From positions 1,229,742 to 1,293,741 of the forward strand of contig NZ_FOYL01000002.1 in NCBI RefSeq assembly GCF_900115955.1: a stretch of DNA of 64,000 nt, in the 5' to 3' direction. The translations under genes and the position numbers were made by a program. The DNA comes from Lentzea waywayandensis (lineage in GTDB: Bacteria > Actinomycetota > Actinomycetes > Mycobacteriales > Pseudonocardiaceae). The notes below the pieces were generated by a model. The model was not told the DNA's origin. It did no database searches and saw nothing but the letters and a program-made list of their open reading frames with translations. Within the stretch, counting starts at the first letter, position 1. The number at the start of each line of letters is the position of its first letter. This document shows, piece after piece, positions 14,379-23,295 of the stretch.

Positions 14379-15337
14379 CGCTTCACCTGCTCCGGGTAGA
14401 CGTCGAGGCCGGTCTCCTCGTCGATGTCGCTGTCCGGGCCCTTCTTCGCGGGCGGCGCCTCCACCAGGGGACCTCCCGCGGCGGGAACATCGTGCCCGCG
14501 CTGGTACTCCTCCTCCAGCGCGAAGTCCTTCGGGTCGAAGCTGGGGGCGGTGATGATCTCCGGGCGGGCGGGGCGCACCACGTCGAGCTTCGAGCCGACG
14601 AGCGCCTCGGTCACGGCGCGGAAACCCTTCTCGATCTTCGCGCGGGCCTGGTTCACGCCGTGGACGATGTCCTCGCCCTGGTCGACCATGCTCGCCACGA
14701 CGTGGAAGTTGTCGGAGGCACCCATCTGCTCGATCTGGATGCCGATCCCGCCGCTCAGCGCCGCGACCACCAGCCCGGTGGCCGTGCCGCCGGTCACGAC
14801 CGTGCCGATCACCGCGACGAACGCGCCCGCCACCGCCAGGCCGATCTTGTCCTGGGACTGCTGCTCCGCCTCCAGCGCCGCGAACACCCGCTGCACCATG
14901 GCCGACACGTCCTTGCGCATCGACACCACCAGACTGCGGTAGGCCTCCACCAGGAGGTTGAGCGCCTCCAGCGCGTCCTGGTACTCCTTGACGGCGAGCG
15001 ACATGGAGTTCAGGTACACCAGGAACTGGTCCGCCGCAGCGCCGTGCCAGTGCCGGACGTTCGTCCCGACGTCCTTGATGTGCTTGTGCAGCACGGCGTC
15101 CATGAGGTCACGGCCGTCACGCATCGCGTCCGCGATCTCGTTGGCGGGGTGCTGCGAGCCGGACGAGAAGCAGCGGAAGATCTCCTCCATCCGGGGCAGG
15201 TAGTTGGGGAGCTGGTCCTCCTCCCCCTCCATGTCCGCCCAGACGGCCAGCAGCTGCATGCACGCCGGGCCCAGCTCGTTCATGGTCGAGAGCCACTCGG
15301 CGTCGTTCTCGACGTCGACGTCGATCGTGTAGCTCAT
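14375..15337 (-). CDS. Large WXG100-like protein with hydrophobic hairpin
   Basis: A 320-residue, mostly helical protein. A WHG motif (RHWHGAAADQF, about residues 92-102) sits between helices, as in WXG100 proteins. A glycine/valine-rich hydrophobic stretch follows (about residues 165-195, AVAGAFVAVIGTVVTGG), able to form a membrane-inserting hairpin. The tail is acidic and disordered. It overlaps the small WXG100-like gene upstream by 4 nt and the YbaB gene downstream by 4 nt. I infer a type VII-secreted or envelope-associated protein; no toxin domain is visible. Confidence 0.6.
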   Translation of the reverse strand: MSYTIDVDVENDAEWLSTMNELGPACMQLLAVWADMEGEEDQLPNYLPRMEEIFRCFSSGSQHPANEIADAMRDGRDLMDAVLHKHIKDVGTNVRHWHGAAADQFLVYLNSMSLAVKEYQDALEALNLLVEAYRSLVVSMRKDVSAMVQRVFAALEAEQQSQDKIGLAVAGAFVAVIGTVVTGGTATGLVVAALSGGIGIQIEQMGASDNFHVVASMVDQGEDIVHGVNQARAKIEKGFRAVTEALVGSKLDVVRPARPEIITAPSFDPKDFALEEEYQRGHDVPAAGGPLVEAPPAKKGPDSDIDEETGLDVYPEQVKR

Positions 15338-15642
15338 GCCTGGCCGTCCGCTTCCCGGTAGCGCTGCGCGATCTCCCGCAACGCCTCCGCGGCCAGGCGC
15401 ATCGTCTCCGCGTTGTCCACGGCGATGCGGTTCATGAAGTCGGCCGTCACCCGCCACTCGTCGCCCACCTGGTCGTACAGGTGACGGCCGCCCTGCCCGT
15501 CACCGCTGTAGAAGGCGTCGTTCTCCTTCTCGGTGGCACCCTTGATCCAGTGGTGCACCGACTCGAACGAGCCCGCGATGTGCGTCTCCATGACCTTCGC
15601 GGCATCCACGAGGTTCTCCACCTCTACGGCGAATGAGCTCAT
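15334..15642 (-). CDS. WXG100/ESAT-6-like small protein
   Basis: A 102-residue helical protein of WXG100 length, with two predicted helices around HHWIKGATEKEND (near residue 30). The motif is degenerate (WIKG rather than WxG). As first gene of the cluster it would be the partner of the 320-residue protein, overlapping it by ATGA. No ESX core gene (EccC ATPase, mycosin) is in the window, so any secretion machinery must be elsewhere. It starts 27 nt after the carboxylesterase gene, in the same direction. Confidence 0.6.
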   Translation of the reverse strand: MSSFAVEVENLVDAAKVMETHIAGSFESVHHWIKGATEKENDAFYSGDGQGGRHLYDQVGDEWRVTADFMNRIAVDNAETMRLAAEALREIAQRYREADGQA

Positions 15643-15669
15643 GACGGCCAGCCAACACCCAACGCAAGA

Positions 15670-17121
15670 TCAGTGTTGCGGATCGAGCGAAATCTGGCGG
15701 AAAGCGTGGGCCCGCCAGATCATCCGCGAGACCTCCTCCGGGTAGGCGGTCACCTCGTCCTCCACTCCGAACACTCGCGTGAGCCGGTTCGTCGCGTCGT
15801 ACGCCGGCCAGGGATCGCCGTGGATCGCGAACCCGCTCCACGCCGTCCGCATCCGCGCCGACACCTCCTCGGTCTCCGCCGTGACGTCGCCCAGGATCGC
15901 CGCGGTCCCTCCGACTCCGAGGTTGCCGAACACCAGCGGAACGTCCAGCCCGTGACACGCCCCGAGCGGGCCGGCCGGCGCCCACGTCACCTCGAAGACG
16001 TGCGCGCGACCGCCGCCCGCGACCTGGGCCTCCGCGAGGTGCAGCGACGGCATGCGGAACAGCCAGTCCGAGCACACCACCTCGAACAGTTCCTCAGGCG
16101 CCAGTTGCGGATAGGTCAGGCCGGGCGCGAACACCTCCAACGCCCACGCGGCCTGGTCCGCGGTGACCTGGCCGAGCATCCCCTCCAACGCGGTGAGCAG
16201 CCGCTGTTCGTCGCGCGTGTGCCCGGCGATCAGCTCGACATCGCGTCCCGCACCCGACTCCAACGCCTCCCACGGCGTCACCGGCAGGACGTCGCCGTCC
16301 ACCACGGGCGCGAACGGGATGTTCTTGTGCGCGACCTGCCCCCACCGGGCGAACTGGCCGATCTTGGCCATGACCTCGTCGCCCGCGACCGTCAGCATCT
16401 CCGGCTCCACAGTGGACAGATCGGCGACGGTGGGGCGCAACCCGAGCTCGGCCGCGCACGCGACGGCGATGTCCGCGGCCAGGTCCGGCGCGAAGAACAC
16501 CCCCGGCACGCTGCTCGCGATCGCACGGTGGAACAGGCCCTTGGCGCGCGGCATCGCCATCAACGCCGCCACCGAACCACCGCCGGCCGACTCACCGAAG
16601 ATCGTCACGCGCGCCGGATCACCGCCGAACGCCCGGATGTTGGCGCTCACCCACTCCAGCGCGGCGACCTGGTCGAGCAGGCCGCGGTTCGCCGGAGCAC
16701 CCTCGATGAGAGCGAAACCCTCGATGCCGACGCGGTAGTTGAACGTCACCACGACGACACCGTCGGCCGCCAGCCGCGCACCGTCGTACTCGGCCAGACC
16801 GGACATGCCGATCGTGTAGGCGCCGCCCTGGATCCACACCATCACCGGCAGGTCACCGGCCATGTCGGGCGACCAGACGTTCACGGTCAGCCACTCGTCG
16901 CCGGCGACGCCGACGCCGTCCATGCCGAACACGCCGGCCTGCGGTGGCGGCGGCCCGAACGCCAGCGCATCCCGCACGCCGTCCCATGCCACCACGGGCT
17001 GCGGTGCGGCAAAACGTGCCGCCCCGACCGGTGGCGCGGCGAACGGGATGCCGCGGAACACCGCCATCCCCGCCTCGGAAGCGCCCCGGACCGTTCCACC
17101 GCTGACTCGAACCTCGACCAT
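15670..17121 (-). CDS. Type B carboxylesterase
   Basis: A 483-residue esterase/lipase of the cholinesterase-like family. Nucleophile Ser178 lies in FGESAGGGS; N-terminal marks are FRGIPFAAPPVGAARF and DEWLTVNVWSP. The oxyanion motif reads WIQGGAY, with Gln in place of the usual His of HGGxF. Later acidic and His residues (e.g. CHGLDVPLVFG) complete the triad. No signal peptide, so it is cytoplasmic and would hydrolyse small esters. The WXG100-like gene follows after 27 nt. Confidence 0.9.
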   Translation of the reverse strand: MVEVRVSGGTVRGASEAGMAVFRGIPFAAPPVGAARFAAPQPVVAWDGVRDALAFGPPPPQAGVFGMDGVGVAGDEWLTVNVWSPDMAGDLPVMVWIQGGAYTIGMSGLAEYDGARLAADGVVVVTFNYRVGIEGFALIEGAPANRGLLDQVAALEWVSANIRAFGGDPARVTIFGESAGGGSVAALMAMPRAKGLFHRAIASSVPGVFFAPDLAADIAVACAAELGLRPTVADLSTVEPEMLTVAGDEVMAKIGQFARWGQVAHKNIPFAPVVDGDVLPVTPWEALESGAGRDVELIAGHTRDEQRLLTALEGMLGQVTADQAAWALEVFAPGLTYPQLAPEELFEVVCSDWLFRMPSLHLAEAQVAGGGRAHVFEVTWAPAGPLGACHGLDVPLVFGNLGVGGTAAILGDVTAETEEVSARMRTAWSGFAIHGDPWPAYDATNRLTRVFGVEDEVTAYPEEVSRMIWRAHAFRQISLDPQH

Positions 17122-17176
17122 GGGCGAATCGTCGGCGCACCGCTCCCGAAATAGCCAGGGATTTACCGCTGAGCGG

Positions 17177-17683
17177 TCAGGTCTTGGCGCCGTTGAGGTC
17201 CGGGAACGCCATGTCCTTGAAGAACACCGTCGCCTCCCGCTGCCTCAGGTCGCCGAGCTTGTCGATGAACGCGCTCGCGGCCTTCTCCTGCACCACCCGC
17301 TGCGACACGTCCTCGGCGGCGGGGAAGTTGCCCGGCGTGGTCTTCCACTCCAGGTAGGCGGCGGTGACGGCCATCTCGCTGTTGCGCAGCAGAATCCAAG
17401 ACTGGTCCCACCGGTAGAACGCGCGCAGCCCCGTCAGCCCGGCGACCGCCACGCCCGCGAGCGAGATCGTCACGGCCTTGCCGGGGTAGTCGAGGCTCGT
17501 CAGCACCGGCAGCGCGGCACCGACGAGGATCACCAGCGTGCCGCTCAGCCGGTAGAACAGCCGGTGCCAGCGCGCCCTGACGTCGTAGAACGACCGCAGC
17601 CACGTGCCGTACGCGTCCGCCGTGGCGATCACGCCGTCGCTCATCTTCGCGATGCGGTCCGGAAACGCCGGGATGGACTTCAT
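17177..17683 (-). CDS. DUF4231 (SLATT-like) two-helix membrane protein
   Basis: A 168-residue protein with two adjacent transmembrane helices (SGTLVILVGAALPVLTSL and VTISLAGVAVAGLTGL) flanked by charged helices, the DUF4231 layout. DUF4231 is related to SLATT-type two-helix proteins, several of which are proposed membrane effectors in nucleotide-signalling defence systems, but DUF4231 proteins also occur alone, and here no nucleotide cyclase or SLOG partner is adjacent. ATG at 17683 follows GAGGGGGA. Confidence 0.7.
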   Translation of the reverse strand: MKSIPAFPDRIAKMSDGVIATADAYGTWLRSFYDVRARWHRLFYRLSGTLVILVGAALPVLTSLDYPGKAVTISLAGVAVAGLTGLRAFYRWDQSWILLRNSEMAVTAAYLEWKTTPGNFPAAEDVSQRVVQEKAASAFIDKLGDLRQREATVFFKDMAFPDLNGAKT

Positions 17684-17732
17684 CTGGTTCCCCCTCGCCC
17701 AGAACTGACTCCCCACCCCCAACGATAGGCGC

Positions 17733-18701
17733 TCAGGCCGTGACGACGACCTTCGCCCGCGCGTGCTCCGACTCGACGTGCCGGATCGCGTCCGGAGCGT
17801 CGGTCAGCGGGTAGGTCCGCTCGATCACCGGCACCAGCTGCCCCGACTCGGCGAGCTCCCGCAACGCGACGAGATTCTCCTTGCTGGGCTTGGCCTCCAG
17901 CACGACGAGCCGCTGCCGGGAGAACGACGCGAGCAGCCTGCCTTGGATGATCAGCCGGTACGGGCCGAACAACGCCCCGCCGCTGAAGCTGCCACCGCCG
18001 GACAGCACCAGCGTGCCGTCCGGGGTGAGCAGCGCCCGCAACTCCCCCATCGACCTGTTCCCCACCAGGTCGAAGACCACGTCGTAGTGCTGCCCGGTGC
18101 GGGTGAAGTCCGTGGTCCGGTAGTCGATGACGTGGTCGGCCCCGACCGAACGCACCTGCTCGACGTTGCGCGTGCTGCACACACCGGTCACGGTCGCCTT
18201 GCGCGCCTTGGCGATCTGCACCGCCATCAGCCCCACCCCGCCGGACGCGCCGTTGATCAGCACCTTCTGCCCCGCCTGAAGGTCCCGCAACCCCATCCAC
18301 GCGGTGTTGCCCGCCAGCGGCAGCGTCGCCGTCTGCTCGAACGTGAGGTTGGACGGCTTGTGCGCCACCAGGTTCGCGGGCACCCGGACGTACTCGGCGA
18401 AAGACCCCTCGACCTCGCCGAACACCTCGTCCCCGACCTGCACCATGCCGCCCACCCCGGGGCCGGTCTCCTCGACCACGCCCGCGAAGTCCATCCCCCT
18501 GATCCGCGTCTTCGGGCCCTTGAGCCCGAGGAACAGCCGCGCGAAGTACGGGTCGCCGCGCATGATGTGCCAGTCGGCGGCGTTCACCGACGACGCCCGC
18601 ACCCGCACCAGCACCTCGCCGGCCGCGGGCACGGGCCGTTCGACCTCTCGCAGCTCCAACACGTCCGCGGACCCGTATCTGTCCTGCACGATCGCCTTCA
18701 T
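17733..18701 (-). CDS. NAD(P)-dependent MDR-family alcohol dehydrogenase / quinone reductase
   Basis: A 322-residue medium-chain dehydrogenase. The N-terminal GroES-like domain (MKAIVQDRYGSADVLEL, VRASSVNAADWHIMRG) is followed by a Rossmann domain with NGASGGVGLMAVQIAKA. It lacks the cysteine lobe that binds structural zinc, which places it with the zinc-free quinone-oxidoreductase-like group. ATG at 18701 is chosen because GGGAGG lies 8 nt upstream; the imperfect palindrome CCTCCCTCGCTTGCGAAGG just upstream could be an operator. Confidence 0.9.
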   Translation of the reverse strand: MKAIVQDRYGSADVLELREVERPVPAAGEVLVRVRASSVNAADWHIMRGDPYFARLFLGLKGPKTRIRGMDFAGVVEETGPGVGGMVQVGDEVFGEVEGSFAEYVRVPANLVAHKPSNLTFEQTATLPLAGNTAWMGLRDLQAGQKVLINGASGGVGLMAVQIAKARKATVTGVCSTRNVEQVRSVGADHVIDYRTTDFTRTGQHYDVVFDLVGNRSMGELRALLTPDGTLVLSGGGSFSGGALFGPYRLIIQGRLLASFSRQRLVVLEAKPSKENLVALRELAESGQLVPVIERTYPLTDAPDAIRHVESEHARAKVVVTA

Positions 18702-18767
18702 CGCGGCCTCCCTCGCTTGCGAAGGAAGGTAAGCGGCGGCGACGTCCCGGCACATCAGGGACGCCCC

Positions 18768-20795
18768 CTAGGGTGGCCACCCGATGTCGTCCGACTTCAT
18801 CCTGGCCGCGAACTCCTGGGCGTCGGCCAAGTCCTTCGCGTACTTGGCCATGCGTTCGGCGCGGAAGTCCTCCGTGGGCGGGTCCGGGTCCTGGTCCTCG
18901 TCCGGGAGGTACTCGAAGGGTTTGACGTGCGTGAGGAACGCGGCCAGCTCCGGCCGTCCGGTCCTGATCAGCTCCTCGTGCCGATCAGCGGGAAACCCGC
19001 ACGAGTAGCGAGCACCGTGGTAGCCGTCGATCACCCCGAGGTACAGCGCGTCCAGGTTCGGGAACGACTCCCGCGCCACGACCTCGGCCGGCACCGGCAC
19101 GCTGTCGCGGCGGTGGTGCGCGGTCCAGACGTCCTGTTCCAGGTCGAGTTCCAGGAGTCGTTGCGCCGCACGGGATCGAGCCAGGTCCGTCAGGCCGTCG
19201 TCGCCGATGACGTTGTCGTGCAGACGCAGCTCCCACAGCTGGGGCAGCACCGGCCACTCGGCGAGCACACGCGCGCCGTTCGAGCCGATGTTGTTGTGCT
19301 GCAACGAGATGCTCTCCATCAGCGGAGCCTGCGGTGGCAGCGACGCCGGGTCGCCGAACGCGCAGTCGTCCAGGTTCACCGTCCGCAACGTGCGCCACGC
19401 GGGCGCCTCCGGCACGGAGGGCAGGTCGCCCAGCGGATTACCCGACACGTCCAGGGATTCCAGTGGAAGCTCCAGCACCGCGCTCAGGCCGGCCGAGGTG
19501 AGACCGGTGGCCGAGAGGTTCAGGACCTTCAGGCGGGCCTGCCGCGGGATGGCCCGCGCGCCCGCGTCTCCGATCGGCTGCACGTCCGATCGGCTGTAGT
19601 GCGGCGAACCTCCGGCGCTGCCGCCGAGGTCGAGGTGTTCGAGTGCGGGCATGTTCGCGGTGAACAGCCTGCGCACGCCGTCCGGGCCGAGGTGGTTGTT
19701 GCGCAGGTCGAGATGCCGCAGCCGCGGGTACTCCGCCGCGAACGCTTCCGCGGTGCGGTCGGTGGCGACGAGGTTGGTCAGCGCGATCTTCTCGATGATC
19801 GCGGCGTCGGTGGCGCCGAGTACCTGCGCGATCGTGTCATCGCCGACGGGCAACGCCGCGAGGGACAGTTCGGTGAGCTGTCCGAGCACACCGCTGTTCG
19901 CGATGGCCTCCACGCCTCGCGCGCCGAGCCCTTCGCGGCCCATGCCCATGGTGGAGCCGTGCACGGTGAGGCTGCGCAGATTCGTGAGGGTCGCGTGGGA
20001 GAAGAACTCCTCGCACGCGGTGTCGTCCGCTTCGATGACGTTGCCGAAGTACTGCGCCCACAACGGCTGCTTGCCGTCCTTGCCGCAGCGGAACCCGATC
20101 GCGAGGTGCTCCAGCGCGGAGAGTCCTTCGCACCCGGCCAGGTCGCGTGCGTCGTCGGCGTTCTCCACGATCACGACGGCGGACTTCAGGTCCGGCGCGA
20201 GGTCGTTCCGCAGCAGGTGGACCAGGTCGGGTGCGAGCAGGCCGGCGTGCCGCAGCCGGGTCGGCCGGTCGACGCGCAACGGCGGAATCTTGAAGTGCCA
20301 CAGGCTTTCCGACACCCGCACCGTCGTCAGCGACTCGAGCCGGGTGACCGCCTCGCTCGCCGCGAAACGGTCGATCGCCTTCCCGTCGAACTCCCACAGG
20401 CCCGCGAACTCGACCGAGCGCAGGTGTTCCCAGTGGTCCGCGGTCTCCGCCAGTGCCGCCGTCTGGTCGTGGCCGTACCAGTCCAGCCGCAGGTGGCTCA
20501 CCGCGCGCACCTCGGGACGGACCCGCGGATCCGGCAGCTCCAGTTCGCGCATCCCGTCACGGCCGCCGCGCAGGTCGAGCGAACGCACCAGAGGCCACAC
20601 GGGTGTGGTGAAACCGGAGTTCAGCGCGGCGATCCAGGAGTACGGCGCCTGCCGGGTCTCGTCGGGCCAGGTGGCAAGCTGTTCTTCGCACCACGCAAGG
20701 AGATCCTCACCGGACCTCGTCACGGCAGCGCAAAGCGCGCGGAACGCCAAGGAGCTCGGCGTTCCGCGCAACGCTCTGGCGATTTCCTCGTTCAC
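18768..20795 (-). CDS. Leucine-rich-repeat protein
   Basis: A 675-residue soluble protein. The N-terminal 65 residues are helical (NEEIARALRG, DLLAWCEEQL). Ribonuclease-inhibitor-type leucine-rich repeats dominate the rest, with clear units such as LRHLDLRNNHLGPDGVRRLF, LKVLNLSATGLTSAGLSAVL and LWELRLHDNVIGDDGLTDLA. No signal peptide or membrane segment, so it probably acts as a cytoplasmic binding scaffold. GTG at 20795 follows the VOC gene by 10 nt, making it the last gene of a four-gene operon. I cannot name a ligand. Confidence 0.8.
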   Translation of the reverse strand: MNEEIARALRGTPSSLAFRALCAAVTRSGEDLLAWCEEQLATWPDETRQAPYSWIAALNSGFTTPVWPLVRSLDLRGGRDGMRELELPDPRVRPEVRAVSHLRLDWYGHDQTAALAETADHWEHLRSVEFAGLWEFDGKAIDRFAASEAVTRLESLTTVRVSESLWHFKIPPLRVDRPTRLRHAGLLAPDLVHLLRNDLAPDLKSAVVIVENADDARDLAGCEGLSALEHLAIGFRCGKDGKQPLWAQYFGNVIEADDTACEEFFSHATLTNLRSLTVHGSTMGMGREGLGARGVEAIANSGVLGQLTELSLAALPVGDDTIAQVLGATDAAIIEKIALTNLVATDRTAEAFAAEYPRLRHLDLRNNHLGPDGVRRLFTANMPALEHLDLGGSAGGSPHYSRSDVQPIGDAGARAIPRQARLKVLNLSATGLTSAGLSAVLELPLESLDVSGNPLGDLPSVPEAPAWRTLRTVNLDDCAFGDPASLPPQAPLMESISLQHNNIGSNGARVLAEWPVLPQLWELRLHDNVIGDDGLTDLARSRAAQRLLELDLEQDVWTAHHRRDSVPVPAEVVARESFPNLDALYLGVIDGYHGARYSCGFPADRHEELIRTGRPELAAFLTHVKPFEYLPDEDQDPDPPTEDFRAERMAKYAKDLADAQEFAARMKSDDIGWPP

Positions 20796-20805
20796 CCGCC
20801 CGAAC

Positions 20806-21402
20806 CTACTGCGGCAGCTGCTCGCCCGTCTGCGCCTTGACCATGTACTCGGCGTACCAGTCGGGCCAGTTCTCGTCGTACTCGCCGCCGTTGCGCTTCT
20901 CGTGCTCGCCATGGGCCACAGCGGCCCTGCGCAACGCCGCGGCCAGGTCGGCGATCGACGCGTAGGACGTGTCGTCGGCGTCGACGCGGCCGGGCAGACG
21001 GGTCGTGACCTCCTGAAGGATCCACGTGTTGCCGTCCGGGTCGGCGAACTCGGCGCGGGTGAAGTAGCTGCGGCGATCGGGGTCCGGGCCCTCGACGGGG
21101 CCGTCCGGGCCGCCGTGGAAGAGCGGGCCGACCTTGATGCCGGACGCCAGCAGGGCCTCGTGCGTCTCGACGATGTCCGAGACGATCAGGAAGTGCCTGC
21201 CAGAGCCGGGTTCCGCGGTCGTCGCGCCCTCGCCGAAGTGGATGGAGGCGTCGGATCCGCGTGGGGTGAACTGCACGACCCACGGCGGGGTGACGTCCAG
21301 GCGCCAGCCGAGGCGGGAGTAGAACTCCTTGGCGCGCTCGACATCGGTGACGGGGATGACGGTGACTTCGAGCAACATGTCGATCTGGTCGAGGTTCTTC
21401 AC
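20806..21402 (-). CDS. VOC-family (glyoxalase-like) protein with C-terminal extension
   Basis: A 198-residue protein. Residues 8-130 form a vicinal-oxygen-chelate fold (EVTVIPVTDVERAKEFYSRL, FADPDGNTWILQEV). A 65-residue extension rich in charged and aromatic residues ends in NWPDWYAEYMVKAQ. GTG at 21402 follows GGAAG and overlaps the oxidoreductase stop (GTGA). It resembles the VOC gene at the head of the operon, the shared end QEVTTRLPGR pointing to an old duplication. Substrate unknown. Confidence 0.85.
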   Translation of the reverse strand: MKNLDQIDMLLEVTVIPVTDVERAKEFYSRLGWRLDVTPPWVVQFTPRGSDASIHFGEGATTAEPGSGRHFLIVSDIVETHEALLASGIKVGPLFHGGPDGPVEGPDPDRRSYFTRAEFADPDGNTWILQEVTTRLPGRVDADDTSYASIADLAAALRRAAVAHGEHEKRNGGEYDENWPDWYAEYMVKAQTGEQLPQ

Positions 21403-22742
21403 TTCGCTACTTCCTTTGCGAGATCGCGGAGGGCGTTGAGGAACGCCTCCGAAAAGGTGGGGAACGGCTGGATGACGTCGAGCAGCACGGACAGCGGGAC
21501 CTTCGCGCGGATCGCGACGGTGGCCTGCTGCAACCACTCGCCCGCTTCCGGGCCGACGGCGTAGGCGCCGGTGAGGACTTCGCCGTCCGACACGAGGGTC
21601 AGGAATCCGGGTCGCGTGGCGTACTCACGGGTGTAGGTGGCCGTGCGCGCGACGCCGGACAGGTGGGCTGTCGCGGTGTACTTTCCTTCTGCCGCACCGA
21701 CTGCGGCGACCTGCGGATCGGTGAACACGACCCGTGGCACGGCGTCGTAGTTGACGCTCGCCTTCTGGCCGAGGATGTTCGCGGCGGCCACACGGCCCTG
21801 GTACTTGCCGACGTGGGTCAGGTTCCACTGGCCCGTGACGTCGCCGACCGCCCAGATGCCGTCCGCCACGTTCATCCGCTCGTCGGTGGCGAGCCCACGC
21901 GGGTCCGGTTCGATGCCCACCGTGTCGAGCCCGATGCCGTCGACGCGCGGTCGCCTGCCGGTGGCGACGAGGAGCTTGTCGCCGCGCAACTGCGTGCCGT
22001 CCGATAGGTCGAGCACGCACTCGCCGTTCTCGAACGAAGCGTTGTTGGCGTGAACACCCAGGTGCAGCTCGACTCCGCCTGCGGCCAGTGCCTCGCCCAG
22101 TGCGCGGCCGGCCGCCTCCGGTTCGCGAGGCAGCACCCGGTCGGAGCCGTCGACCAGCGCGACCGAGGCGCCGAGGTGCGTGAACGCCTGGGCCAGCTCG
22201 ACACCGGTCGGGCCGCCACCGAGGATCAGCAGCCGGCGCGGGATCTCCTGGACCGACGTCGCCTCGCGGTTCGTCCAGACGTCCAGGTCGCGCAGGCCGG
22301 GGATCGGCGGGATGAACGCCGACGAGCCGGTGGCGATCACGACGTGGTCGGCCGTGTAGGTCTGGTCGCCCACCGCGACGGTGCCGGGACCGGCGATCTT
22401 GCCGTCGCCGCGCAGCACGTCGATTCCGGCGCTCTCGGCCCACTTCTGGCCGCCCGCGTCGTCGTAGGACGAGACCATGAAGTCGCGGTACGCGAGCACG
22501 GCCTGCGCGTCGATCTCGCCGGTGACCGCCTCACGGGCACCGGGGACCTCCCGGGCCGCCGCCACGGCCTCACCGGCACGCAGCAGGGTCTTCGACGGGA
22601 TGCAGGCGTAGAAGGTGCATTCGCCGCCGAGCAACTCGCGCTCGACCAGTGCCACGCTCAGCCCGCCCTCGGCGACGGCGGCGGCGAAGTGCTCGCCGGG
22701 CGATCCGCCGCCGATGACGATCACGTCGTAGTGCGAGGTCAT
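21399..22742 (-). CDS. FAD-dependent pyridine-nucleotide disulfide oxidoreductase family protein
   Basis: A 447-residue flavoprotein of the lipoamide-dehydrogenase/mercuric-reductase fold: FAD site IVIGGGSPGE, redox pair as GGECTFYACIPSK (C-x4-C), NAD site LLILGGGPTGVELAQ, second FAD site GIWAVGDVTGQ. In the C-terminal interface motif the usual His of HPTxSE is Phe (PFPTFSE), so the active-site base of classical disulfide reductases is missing and the reaction may differ. It shares one base with the upstream VOC stop (TGATG) and four with the downstream VOC start. Confidence 0.88.
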   Translation of the reverse strand: MTSHYDVIVIGGGSPGEHFAAAVAEGGLSVALVERELLGGECTFYACIPSKTLLRAGEAVAAAREVPGAREAVTGEIDAQAVLAYRDFMVSSYDDAGGQKWAESAGIDVLRGDGKIAGPGTVAVGDQTYTADHVVIATGSSAFIPPIPGLRDLDVWTNREATSVQEIPRRLLILGGGPTGVELAQAFTHLGASVALVDGSDRVLPREPEAAGRALGEALAAGGVELHLGVHANNASFENGECVLDLSDGTQLRGDKLLVATGRRPRVDGIGLDTVGIEPDPRGLATDERMNVADGIWAVGDVTGQWNLTHVGKYQGRVAAANILGQKASVNYDAVPRVVFTDPQVAAVGAAEGKYTATAHLSGVARTATYTREYATRPGFLTLVSDGEVLTGAYAVGPEAGEWLQQATVAIRAKVPLSVLLDVIQPFPTFSEAFLNALRDLAKEVAK

Positions 22743-23188
22743 CACACACGTCCCGGGAGGCGCGTCGTGACCTCCTGAAGCACCCAGCCGTTGCCGTCCG
22801 GGTCGCTGAACGAGGCGAACGAGCCGTAGGTGGTGCGGGCGGCATCGGGACCAGCGACGCGACCGACCGTGCCAGCGTGGTGGAAGACGCCGGTCTTGTC
22901 GTGGAAGATCTCGCTGACCTGCACGCCGCGGCCGACGAGGTCCTCGCGGGCGGCCTCGATGTCGTCGACGATCAGGTGCATGCCCTCGGCGCTGCCCGGC
23001 GCGGCGTTCGAGACGCCGCTGCCGAAGATGATCGACGCGGGTGAGCCGGTCGGGGTGAACTGGACCAGGCGGTAGCCCTCGTCGTCGGCGAACTCGGCGT
23101 CGAAGCGCCAGCCCAGCGTCTTGTAGAAGTGCACGGCCCGGTCGATGTCGCTGACCGGGATGACGGTCACCTCGAACTTGTAGTCCAT
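22742..23188 (-). CDS. VOC-family (glyoxalase-like) protein
   Basis: A 148-residue VOC protein (FEVTVIPVSDIDRAVHFYKT, SFSDPDGNGWVLQEVTTR), first gene of the operon VOC, oxidoreductase, VOC, LRR. An in-frame ATG at 23197 directly abuts AAGGAG, so I take the next ATG at 23188, which has 9-nt spacing. It may handle a glyoxal- or thiol-adduct-type substrate with the flavoprotein, but this is context only. The LuxR regulator is divergent and close, a plausible controller. Confidence 0.85.
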   Translation of the reverse strand: MDYKFEVTVIPVSDIDRAVHFYKTLGWRFDAEFADDEGYRLVQFTPTGSPASIIFGSGVSNAAPGSAEGMHLIVDDIEAAREDLVGRGVQVSEIFHDKTGVFHHAGTVGRVAGPDAARTTYGSFASFSDPDGNGWVLQEVTTRLPGRV

Positions 23189-23295
23189 CAGGTCCATCTC
23201 CTTCGTTTTGTCGATGACATGAGACTGCTCCCGCCAGGGGCCCGTTCGAACCCGTGGAACCCCCTGGTCGATCCCTGGTGACTACGCTCGGACCC

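Noticed and set aside
17763..20840. A stop-free frame of about 1,000 codons on the plus strand opposite the alcohol dehydrogenase and LRR genes.
   Set aside because: Its translation is Arg/Pro/His-rich and domain-free, and the minus-strand genes have clear homology; it is a by-product of high third-position G+C.
23206..23232. TGTCGA followed after 17 nt by CGCC, upstream of the LuxR gene, as a third ECF42 promoter.
   Set aside because: The -10 box differs (CGCC instead of CGTC) and the gene is far from the ECF42 locus.
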